64,000 nt of DNA from Limonium bicolor (taxonomy: Eukaryota; Streptophyta; Magnoliopsida; Caryophyllales; Plumbaginaceae), in NCBI GenBank assembly GCA_023374045.1, contig CM041783.1, forward strand, positions 90,865,298-90,929,297. Direction: 5' to 3'. The notes under the pieces were generated by a model. The model had not been told where the DNA came from. It ran no database searches and worked only from the letters and a program-made list of their open reading frames with translations. Shown here piece by piece: positions 10,874-20,160 of this stretch (position 1 is the first letter of the stretch; each line of letters opens with the position of its first letter). A program made the position numbers and the translations under genes.

Positions 10874-12182
10874 CAAGAGTAAAGGCAAACAAGTCAAAAG
10901 GGAGAAATCCCAGACATCACAAGATTATCAGATGGCTTCCCAGCCACATCCTTCATACAAAAACATTTAAGTAGTTAATTCTCAAAATATCACCTCACCA
11001 AATCCTCACACACCACTTTCACGAAATTTCCCACCTGTATCTTTCTTACAAGCAGCTCAAACCCCCGTAAAAGCACCAACCAAAGCCAGCTCCTCAAAAC
11101 AAATAACAGCCAGTACTTACCATATAAAACCCCTTCAAGAATACATTACCCTTACCAGATACACTGACAAACCAGAACAGGCAATAGCCGACACTACCGC
11201 TAAGAGAATTTTCCCTCCAGGAATCCATTGGCACACAGACAATACAATGAAAACTCTCAAATTCTACGAGCTCGTCCTCATAGACACAAAATCAATTGAA
11301 ATTACCCACAATTCAAACGCAAATTCCACCCAGACAGACTACTCAAAATGCTTCATCAAGAAGTTCATCTCCCCAAAGGAATGGGGATTCATTCATCAAC
11401 CACGTTCTTTTACCATAACCCACATTCCTCAAACTTTCACATATGCCGACTACCAAAATGCCTGGTACAGATTCCTACTCTTACGACCAGGACAACACTC
11501 ATGGTTTATCAATTTCCATGAAAATTGTGACAAAGAATTCCCCATATGGTTCTACCATTGGTGGCGTTACTTTGGAGGATGTTCAGACATCCTACCAAAA
11601 GAAGCCCACCCAGCGTATGCCTACTGGCTCCAACATTCAACAGGGCAACAATATATCAAAGAGTTGCAATTCTTTGCAATATTCTGTATCCCCTGGATTT
11701 TCTGCTGGACCTATACCATTCAGCAGTATCTCCCAAATCCATATCCACTCTGTTTAGTCCGAGATTTTCGGGTTAAATGGTGGCCTAAATACTGGAGCAA
11801 ACTTTGCTCCTATGAAAATGTCAAAGCCTACACCACCACAGGCCAAAAAACAATAACCTACAAAGATTTACAAAACTCCAAAAAGGCTCTCCTGAGCCCA
11901 TCAAAACCATTAGCCCTACCAGGCCCAAGTACACAACAAAGCCCAACTCCTTTAACCATAGGCCCAGCACCGCAGGTGCAAACTCCCGATTCACCTTTAT
12001 TTCAAAAGTTTCTAGCCTAAAATCCAGAATTACAACTACAATATTCCCAATATATTATAAACCAACAGCCTAATGTCCCAGTATGGGCTGATGACCATGA
12101 CGATCCATCATTAGAAGAATCCACCTCCTATGATCCAATGGGAGGACCTCTAGCTCAAGATCCTTACGAGGATTATATTTAA
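10866..12182 (+). pseudogene. Pararetroviral ORF2, function unknown, two in-frame stops
   Basis: The ATG at 10866 overlaps the RNase H stop (ATGAGTGA), suggesting coupled or reinitiated translation. The frame runs to TAA at 12180-12182, interrupted only by TAA at 10968-10970 and TAA at 12018-12020, with clean homology-like reading between them. The predicted product of about 438 aa has a Lys/Ser/Gln-rich N-terminus, a central aromatic domain dense in Trp/Tyr (for example WFYHWWRYFGG and VKWWPKYW), a Pro-rich hinge and an acidic C-terminus (WADDHDDPSLEES). Second ORFs of unknown function occur in some endogenous caulimovirids. I do not assign a function. Confidence 0.65.
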
Positions 12183-12204
12183 AATAATAATAATAATAAT
12201 ATCA

Positions 12205-12220
12205 ATAATTTTTTATTTGC
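12205..12220 (+). promoter_or_regulatory. Possible 3' splice acceptor before ORF3
   Basis: A T-rich run ends in TTTTTTATTTGCAG/G about ten bases before the ORF3 ATG and after a (TAA)n spacer. Some caulimovirids express a downstream ORF from a spliced RNA, so this is a plausible acceptor. No matching donor has been identified. Confidence 0.35.
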
Positions 12221-12231
12221 AGGTACTAACC

Positions 12232-12879
12232 ATGGCTCCATCAACTCAACAACAACCACTTCCAAAATGGCAAAAGGCATTTTCCAAACTCAAGACCAAA
12301 ATCCAAAAACAAAATCCAAACACCACCTTACTTCACAAAATACTCAAACACAATATGTCCAAAGCAACATCTCAAGACATCCCAACTGAGTTCAAGTTTC
12401 TTCCAAAGACCCCCAAACAAGGACCTCAATGGGTTTACAGAGATCGCACCACAAAAAAATCAAAACCATCACCTATCCATTATGAGCCATATGACGGCAG
12501 AAGAAATCAAACCTTTCTCTGCGTCCAACCATATGACCATTTATACTACTCAATCGACCGCCCCATATATCAAAAGTTACATGTTTGGTGTCCTTTGAAA
12601 CACCTACAACAAAGCCTTCTCGTCGCCGGCGGAAAGGAACCACCAGAATTCAACACTAGAGAACAAATCATGCAACAAATGGTTGAGTTTCGTACTCGAT
12701 CTTACCCCATAACCATTATTGATCCAGAGACACAATCACCCCGCCAAGTAGACTATGAATGGCACCAAAGAAAAATTGAAGTTGATCTAGGGGTGCAAGA
12801 ATTAATCTACAACATTCATTATGGACTCCATATCGAAGAAAATCAAGATCGGTTTGTAGATTTCGACAGCTACGAATGA
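12232..12879 (+). CDS. Pararetroviral ORF3, intact, function unknown
   Basis: This frame of 215 aa starts at an ATG in excellent plant context (ACCATGG) and has no internal break, unlike the rest of the provirus. The N-terminus is Gln/Lys-rich and basic (to about residue 75). The middle contains a YEPYDGRRNQTFLCVQPYDH block and a WCPLKHLQQSLLVAGG block. The C-terminus is acidic. It follows ORF2 after a short AT-rich spacer and precedes the promoter/leader. I recognise no domain. It could be a trans-acting factor, as the last ORFs of other caulimovirids can be, but nothing in the sequence proves this. Its intactness may be chance given its small size. Confidence 0.6.
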   Translation: MAPSTQQQPLPKWQKAFSKLKTKIQKQNPNTTLLHKILKHNMSKATSQDIPTEFKFLPKTPKQGPQWVYRDRTTKKSKPSPIHYEPYDGRRNQTFLCVQPYDHLYYSIDRPIYQKLHVWCPLKHLQQSLLVAGGKEPPEFNTREQIMQQMVEFRTRSYPITIIDPETQSPRQVDYEWHQRKIEVDLGVQELIYNIHYGLHIEENQDRFVDFDSYE

Positions 12880-13019
12880 AGCAGACTCAAGAACATTCAA
12901 AATATCTTCAAAAATAGCACTGTAGCTATAGTGAATAGTGACTTTTTTTTACTGTAGCAATTTATTACTCGGCACGTGTAGCCGACAAAAATTTACTATT
13001 GGCCCTTTCGGCCACAGTT

Positions 13020-13110
13020 ACTCCAGATTAGACTGTAGCTCCCAGTCTCTTTCATGTACGAACAAAAGGGCTCCTTCTCTATAAAAGGAGACCCAGGATA
13101 GAACTGAGGG
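13020..13110 (+). promoter_or_regulatory. Pararetroviral full-length-transcript promoter
   Basis: TATAAAA lies at 13080-13086 in a GC-richer context (CTCTATAAAAGGAG), about 200 bases after ORF3 and just before the leader that is repeated in inverted form at the left end. Transcription would start about 30 bases downstream, near 13110, where the inverted copy also begins. Confidence 0.7.
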
Positions 13111-13400
13111 GCAGAGGCAGTTTCGAATGTGAAAACGCTCTTGCTCTCTCTCTCTCTCTCTCTCATTACTCTCAAAATTTCAAGTTTAAGTTGTATCAAT
13201 ATATCAATCCAAGATTAGCTCCTAAGTGAGTTTTCAATATTCAATATCTTATGGTTTATGTTATTATACTGTCATTTATTTATTAATATCAGTCTTTAAC
13301 TTCCGCTCTTTACTTTCTTCAATATCAGTTCTTCTATTCTGTTCTTTAGTTTCTTATATTTGTTATTTTCGATTCTCTTCAATATCTTCGCCGATCCTGT
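13110..13400 (+). repeat. Pararetroviral leader (right arm of inverted repeat)
   Basis: This non-coding leader begins near the predicted transcription start and includes a CT microsatellite at 13143-13164. It matches the reverse complement of 4889-5187. It ends at an (AT)n run (13401-13424), where retrotransposon LTR sequence begins. Confidence 0.85.
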
Positions 13401-13409
13401 ATATATATA

Positions 13410-16119
13410 TATATATATATATATTCTTTTTATTATATCTATCACAAGGAATGTTATTTCCTTCATCTATTTAAATGGATTTACATACATATATATACTT
13501 ACGTATTAAGATTTATCTATAACATTTTTAAGAAAGTTTATTGTATTTAGTTATGTTTAATAACTTCTAGGCATATCCCTCAACTGATATATGGTTTATT
13601 AAATAAAGTATTTTCCCTTATTTATTTAATATTTGTACGTACGTACCTGTATTAGAATTTATTTAAGACATCCCCTATGTAGCTTATTGTATTTAAATTA
13701 TCTTTATTACTTCCACATTTATCTGCATTCCATGTATGTTTTATAAGGTATTTCTTTTACTACACCTTAGGATATTAGCTTCTATAGTATTAAGTTAATA
13801 CAAGTGTTGTTTTATTTAGCCCCCTGTTTTACCCTAAGTTACTATTTTATTCCCTTTTTATATAGGTGTAAATATATATATATTCCCTTAGTTTTAATTA
13901 AGAATATTAACTCCCTTACAATACAATAAATAAAATGTAGAATAATTAAATCCCTTGATTTAACATAAGTTTCTATTTCAATTCTCCCATATAAGTATAT
14001 ATACATATATGTAAATAATTTCACTTCTCTTAAAAGCTAATACCCAAAGCATTTATAAACATACTGTTATAAAATGTTAATTTAGTTTTCCCTATTTTTC
14101 CCAGCTTAAAAGTTTATTAACAAACCATACTTTAATTTTTGTTACATTAAAAACCATATATTATAAGTTATTCTTATGAAAAACTCATAAACTCAATTTT
14201 TAAACCCATTTACCAATGTCCAAAAATTCCCAAATTTAATATATAGTAATTATAACATTTTATACATATTATAAAATTTTTATTTCATAAAAATATCTTT
14301 TTTATTTAACCAAATAATTCCATAATACCCGTAACTTGCAAAAATCATAACTTACGTTTAAAAACTCCAAAACCATATTAATTTACATCAAAATAAACTA
14401 GATTTTATAAGGAATCTATGGTTAAAATTTCAAGTCACATACATTCGGGAAGGTATTTAAATTAACTCAACAAGTTAGGGTTTAATTCTGGAAATATTAA
14501 AACTCATAACCAACTTAAACTCCCCAGATCTAATCTCGGCCGTCCATTTCTAAAACTTACGATCGGACGGCCACTGAGTCTCGAGTTCATCGCCTATCCC
14601 CTAGCGATTACCCGAGTACTAAATTGTGAATTCCTCAAAATCTACCGAACCAAATTCGATGATTTTTGTTTCTATGGTTTCGAAATTCAATCCCGGTTCT
14701 AAGGATACCAAATTCGCTAGCTAACATACAGAATTCAGTGTTTTTCGATTCTGGTTCGAGGTTAGGGTTTATTTTGGGTTTCCGATTCCAAATCTCACAA
14801 ATTCTCTCAATCTAACGCTTAATAGATGCAATTGGAACATGGGTTTGACTGATAATGTAATTGCGATTAGCAAAATCGAAAGAATTTGAAGGAAAACTCA
14901 CCGGAATTGCCCGAATCGAAGGAATTCGATTTCGGTTTCTGGAAAAACTCAACCTTTACGAGCTGATTGGGTAGCCAACTTTGCAACACTATAAGTTTCG
15001 GTACAGATCGAGTTAGGCTTTGTTCTTGGGCTTAATTTAAAGAGGAAACATAGCTCTACACAAAAATAGCAAGAACTCACTCTAATTTGCATTATACAGA
15101 AAGAAAACGGACCCAAAAGTTACGAGTTTACCTTACGTCTTTCCTATGATTTTATGTGATGTCCGATCACGAACTTTAGGCACTTCGTTCTTACAAACGG
15201 TTGGGAATTGGCTTTGGTCATCAACATGAAAGTTGTAGAGGTATTAGAGATCTTCAAAACAAGCTAAAGAAAACAAAATTTGGCTGAGAAACGAAGAAGT
15301 TATGGCGAGACGAAGTTTACCTGCTCAACTGTTTTTCTGGAAAACTAGTTACGGTTTTGCGGGTAGGCTACTTTGGAACGATTTTCCAGCTGATGTATAA
15401 TGAATTGGTTTGTGTATGAGCTATGGTTGTAAAGAGCATTCGTGGGAGAAGAGAATGCAAAAGACGACCCTAAAAAATTCCAAAAGATGAGGGAGATATG
15501 GATGTCACAAGTTAGGGTAGAATCTGAAATCGGTTGGCGAAAAACAAGGAGATAAAATCGACTAAGTGTTGGACGCGTATCCCGAGGCGCGCGGGTGAGT
15601 CAGCAGACTTGCCACATCAGCAACTTTTCAAAATTTTGGCTCTAAACTTCATTTTGTCATAACTTTGGCTAGGATGATCCGTTTTTGACGTTCTTTTTAT
15701 CGATCTTCATGGTTTTCCATAACCTATTTATTGGTATAGGTTTCATGGGCTGGTTGGACCATTCCTAAAAAGTCAACCCTAGCAAGGCTTGAGAAGCTTT
15801 AGGGTTTCTAGGATTTTATATGGACTTTTATGCTTCAAACCAATGTTCCAACTCTTTCTAAAATCTTTATAATATACTTGGCGTGTTTAGAAATTTTTCC
15901 AAGATTTATTGACTTATAAATCTTATTATTAAATTCATAATACTATATAATAATATATAGTAATCCAATATTTAATAGTATTCTTTAGGATTAAATGGAA
16001 GAAATCCCATGATTTAATTTTCATAATTCCATACTATAATATATTAATTAATAGTATTATTTACAATTTTAATAAAAGAAATCCCCTAAATTAATTTAAA
16101 TTAATTTAGGGGTATTTCA
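13410..16119 (-). mobile_element. LTR fragment of a Ty3/gypsy element (same family as 49-64 kb), minus strand
   Basis: On the minus strand this starts with TGAAATACCCC (right end, 16119), like the 3' LTR at 57399, and shares its palindromic AATTAATTTAAATTAATT head. Further matches to 58000-59100, 63040-64000 and 49080-49380 follow in order. The GGCCGTCC/GGACGGCC inverted pair lies near 14538-14572. The LTR is cut off at its left end, at the AT tract where the pararetrovirus ends, so it is a partial LTR, solo or truncated. No genes. Confidence 0.8.
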
Positions 16120-16241
16120 TTTAATTAATTCGTTGCCAGTCCCTGTACAACGAATCCTAACTGACAGAAATAACAAGCGGCAAACCATGCCCAAGTCAAT
16201 TCTAACCAATCGCTTTATTACCAATTCCTATTGGGGACAGA

Positions 16242-16834
16242 CAGGGGCGGCTCGGTAATTTGTGGGGCCCTGTGCTGAATATTTTATGGGGCCCTATACA
16301 AATTAAACTTGAATATAAAATATAAAAATATTAATTACTTGTGTCACAACATAATTTTGTATTAAGTTATGTAATGAGATAAAATATCAAAATATTACGA
16401 TATAGACAAATAGAAGAAGTTTATTCATTATTGAATAATCATTTTAAAATACCCATTTTTCTAGCATTCTTTACAACAAAATCTTAGTAAAACTAGACGT
16501 TAGGATTTAAAGAATAGAAGAAAAGTAGGTGAAGAGGTTGTCACTGACCACATAGAAAAAGAAAAAAGATCTATACTTCGGTATTCTTTTTTTAAAATAA
16601 ATTGTACTAGAATATAAACAATTTCACCAACAATTTTATTCATTTATTTATCTTCTAAAATATTTAATACTGTTAAATCAATCAACTATTAGTTATTTGT
16701 TCTATTACATAAGATATTCACTATAAGATAATTGACCATACTTAAAAAAAAGTAGGTCTCCACAAATTTGGGGCCCCCTAAAATTGGGGGCCCTGTTCCA
16801 AGTCACCTGTTAGACTTGCTGAGAGCCGCCCCTG
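16242..16834. mobile_element. hAT-type MITE with perfect 8-bp target-site duplication
   Basis: This 593-bp non-coding element has terminal inverted repeats CAGGGGCGGCTC on the left and GAGCCGCCCCTG on the right, followed inwards by GGGGCCC-rich subterminal motifs on both sides. It is flanked by the direct 8-bp repeat GGGACAGA (16234-16241 and 16835-16842), the signature of hAT insertion. It has no transposase and so depends on an autonomous hAT. Confidence 0.92.
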
Positions 16835-16842
16835 GGGACAGA

Positions 16843-17760
16843 TTAACCTATAGGCAAACCATGCTTCTAGTCGTTAATCCGGTTTAACTTCCTATGTCTT
16901 GTTAACTAATCTCAGCGTTGCATTTTGATTAGAAAACTACAAATATTGATTTAATAATTAGCTAGAGAAATAAAGCACATGAAGAACTGAAATTAAACTA
17001 TTGTAATAGTGTATTCGTGAAAAGATTACAAAATAAATATAAAGATCCGATTTGCTACCCCAATCCGAGGAGCTAGTCTAACTAATCAAATATAAATATA
17101 AAAGTAACGAAAATAACAAAGGAAAAACACATTGTACAAATCAGAGAAAATAGAAGAAGAAACTCTATTAGAAGAACTCTACTCTACCTTCCGTCATCAC
17201 GTATCTCTGCATTAATCATCTGCTAAAAGTGTGGTTGTAACAATGGTGAATTTGTGTGGGTGCGAGAGAGCGTGGGAGTGATTAGCGTGCCTCCATTGAA
17301 CCGTAGTATCCCTCTTTATATAACAGCCCACCAAAAATCTTTGTTTTTATATTCTATCTTTAGCCGCTGTTAACAACGTGAGTATTTTATAATGAAATAA
17401 AGCCTGAATCCTTAATCTCAATGATACAGTATTGATGATTATAGTTAATGAAAAGTGGCGTAGCCATCAATGATTGGTGGTGATGTGATGTGATTTACCC
17501 CTTTAATAATCTTGCATGGTGTAGAATAAATCGTGGTCAAGTTGCAGCCCCCTTGGTAAATTCTCTCTGTGCAGCCAAATGATTAAGATAATCATAATAT
17601 ATTAATACACAGCCCATTGTCGTGAACACATGTGTGTGTATATATAACGTTTGTTATGATAATCCTTTAAGATGAAGAATGTAATTCCATGACTTTTTCC
17701 TGCATTTGACACATAAAATGTATTAGTTCACATCAAAACATAAATCTAAGGGAAAACATA
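16843..17760. other. Unclassified non-coding DNA around the MITE target
   Basis: The sequence flanking the MITE (about 16120-16241 and 16843-17760) looks like one continuous non-coding unit. On the minus strand it has a TATA-like TATATAAAG around 17315-17325, so it may be a promoter or LTR of an unrecognised retroelement. No ORF or repeat boundary is identified. Confidence 0.3.
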
Positions 17761-17842
17761 TGATAAGTGTGAAATATGACATGATTGTTATAAAAATAGG
17801 AAGAATTAAAGCCCTAAAAATAGATGTATTTCGCACTTATCA
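17761..17842. repeat. Short palindromic mini-element
   Basis: An 82-bp stretch begins TGATAAGTGTGAAATA and ends TATTTCGCACTTATCA, so the 16-bp ends are inverted repeats with one mismatch. The interior is AT-rich. It sits right at the downstream edge of the copia remnant. It may be a tiny MITE or the palindromic end of a larger repeat. No clear target duplication. Confidence 0.5.
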
Positions 17843-17861
17843 GATACACTGAGTAAATTGA

Positions 17862-18068
17862 ATTTTAAACCATTAACAAATTGACATTATCAATGACATA
17901 AACTGAGGTAAAACGAACCTTACCAACACCGATGATTTTTCCTTTCTTGTTATCGCCAAAGGAAATGGTTCCTTGGCTTTTTGGTTTGAGTGAGAAGAAC
18001 TTCATTTTGTCTCTTGTCAGGTGTTTAGAGCACCCACTGCCAATGTACCAGCAGGGGTCCATTCCCAC
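17862..18068 (-). pseudogene. Ty1/copia protease fragment with altered active site
   Basis: The segment WYIGSGCSKHLTRD aligns with the copia protease start, normally a W-x-x-D-S-G-C/A-S-x-H pattern. Here the catalytic Asp position is Gly. The rest (ISFGDNKKGKIIGVGKV) is typical of the family. The fragment ends at the boundary near 17862, so the polyprotein is truncated. Confidence 0.75.
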
Positions 18069-18316
18069 TCGATTCTACACTTAACAAGTTAGTGGTGTGA
18101 GGTTAGGGTCCATAGAAGGATTGGACCCATTTCCACCAGCAATCATTGTTCTCGGATCATCTTTTACTACCCATTTTAGGCCTTTTTATTGAGTTGCCAA
18201 TGCCTCATAAATCGTGTTCTAAAGCATTTGGCTTCATGATGATCAGGTTGTCTGCATAGATGGCAGACATCTTTACGACTGATCCCTGACTGATACTCGA
18301 CCGGTCATTTGTTTCT

Positions 18317-19797
18317 TCACATGGGTGTCCTAGAAACAACTTCTAGCTTTGCATGTTTTCCTTTGATTAATGCTTGTTCTTTTTCATTAAAAGCAGCAAT
18401 CAACTCATAGATTTCAGGTTGTTTTCCTAGCTTCATCTTTTCACGAACGGCAAGAATTTCACTATAGTCGGTTTGTAATTTCTTTAGTGCTTTCACAAGG
18501 TTTTCTACCTTATCTTTGCCCAAATTTTCTTCCAATTTTTCATTTCCTCCAAGAGTTCCTTGTTTTCATTTTCCAATGCCTCTAGTTGATCAACTAGTAT
18601 GAGAGAAAACTTTCTAAGTCCTAGAAGTTCAACCTTTAGAATTTTCTTTCAAAGTTTAGAGTAGTTTACCTTGTTTTGTTCTTCTTCCTCTGATTCTGTT
18701 GTATCCATGCCTTGCGCCATCAAGCAACCTTCCTCAAGGTATAGGTGAGCCTTCTCATCCTACGAGAGATCACTATCAGAGGTTTGATTGTTGTTGCTTA
18801 GCTCTGAGTCTCCCCATGCAGCAACAAACACTTCTTTCCTTTGCCCTTTGTTGAACGGTCTTCAGACAGGTTTCCTGAACTTGGCGTTGTCCTCTCGGGA
18901 TTGTTGAGGACAGTCTTTGATGTGATACCCATGCTTTAAGCACCCAAAACACTTGTCATTGTTCTTCTTGTGATGACCGTCAGTCTCCTTGGGCTCTTTA
19001 CATTTCCTCATATTATTTCTTATGAACTTTCGAAAGTACCTCTTAGCATAGAGGACCATCTCATCATTATCTTCTCCTGTCTCGGAATTTTCAGCTACTT
19101 GAAGGGTTATGCCTTTTCCCTTTTCTTTTGTTGAATTTTCTTAGTTTCGTTGTTGTAGTTTTAACTCAAACGCCATTAGGGAACCTAACATGTCTGTCAA
19201 AGAAATCTTAGATAGATCATGGACTTCTTGCATGGCATTGACTTTGTTGTCGAAGGAGGCAGGAAGAGATCTGAGGAACTTCCTAATTTGATCCTCATTT
19301 GAAAGAGTAATTCCTAGCACCAGCATTTCGTTGATCTGCTTGGTGAACCTTGTATGCATTTTAGAAATGCTCTACTTTTCTTCCTTCTTGAATAACTCCC
19401 AATGAGTGAGTAGCAACTCAATGCGAGTCTTTTTGATCCCAGCATTCCCTTTATACGTGACTTCAAGAGTTTTCCAAATCTCTTGAGCTGTTTTAGCTGA
19501 GGCTAATTTGGAGTATTGTTCAGGTAGTAGTGCACAGTGTAGAATCCTTACGGCTCGAGCATTGAATATCAACTTCTTGATTTGATCATCCGTCATGTTG
19601 TCAATGGATATGCCTAGTCCTTGAGCATCTCAAAAGTTGTATTTACTGTGTGATATAACTCTTCACATCCTTGGATCATTAGACTTGGTGTGAAACTCCA
19701 TTTTATTCTTCCAGTGAGTGTAGTTATCTTCATTAAAGAGTGGTGGTCGATTTGGTGCAGAACCTTCTTCTGACGCTAGTAGGCTTGCATGAGACAT
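18317..19797 (-). pseudogene. Ty1/copia Gag (UBN2-type) with zinc knuckle, broken
   Basis: The N-terminus reads MSHASLLASEE, followed by NYTHWKNKME, typical of copia Gag. Frames at 19596-19372 and 19359-19141 carry the UBN2-like core (for example EIWKTLEVTYKG and FLRSLPASFDNKVNAM). A CCHC knuckle, CFGCLKHGYHIKDC, lies near 18950. A coiled-coil-like Lys/Glu-rich segment (18535-18317) follows. The frames are separated by stops at about 19660, 19366, 19140 and beyond. This protein would package element RNA into virus-like particles. Confidence 0.8.
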
Positions 19798-20160
19798 TTT
19801 GATCGCCTTTCAAAGCAGTTAGCTTTCTAGAAGAGATCCACTCTAATACCAATTGAAACTAAGGCTAGCGCGCCTGACGCGTCCCCGATCAATCGTGGAC
19901 GTATCGTTGTCTTAAGTAAACTATGGATAGTTAAGGAATTGCACGAGAAAAACTTAAACTCGAAACGTCATTTCGATTGGGAATTTACACACAGAAATTC
20001 ACTCAATCTCCCTCGCCCCACACACGGACTCCGGGACAGTTTAGGATTTTTTCCTAAAGTCCTCTACCCTTTTCTGACAGCCGACCTACGGTTGCCCAAC
20101 CGCTCCCCGACTGATCAATCTATCAAATACAAAGTATTGTACTCAACTCCAGACCTAACC

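Larger units (their letters stand above)
4889..13400 (+). mobile_element. Endogenous plant pararetrovirus (Caulimoviridae-like, petuvirus/florendovirus-type), defective
   Basis: This is an integrated, decayed dsDNA reverse-transcribing virus. In order it shows an initiator-tRNA-Met-type primer-binding site (5189-5200), a polyprotein frame with movement protein, coat/zinc-knuckle, aspartic protease, RT and RNase H (5381-10873), ORF2 (10866-12182), ORF3 (12232-12879), a TATA promoter (13080) and a leader (about 13110-13400). There are no LTRs and no integrase, which separates it from Ty3/gypsy elements. Several frameshifts and stops break every long frame except ORF3. The left end carries an inverted copy of the leader. 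The right end runs into an (AT)n tract that continues as a retrotransposon LTR. The genus is inferred only from gene order. Confidence 0.85.
17862..19850 (-). mobile_element. Decayed Ty1/copia remnant: PBS, gag and protease start
   Basis: Reading the minus strand, a tRNA-Met-like PBS (TTGGTATTAGAG, about 19835-19850) precedes a Gag that starts at ATG 19797. The remnant ends in the protease region near 17862. RT, RNase H, integrase and the LTRs are not seen. A short stretch at 19860-20160, before the next element's LTR, has no recognised content and may be part of its LTR. Confidence 0.8.

Noticed and set aside
4803..13474. Matching hydrophobic frames at 5063-4803 (minus) and 13226-13474 (plus)
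   Set aside because: They match because both lie in the inverted leader copies; the sequence is a non-coding AT-rich leader.
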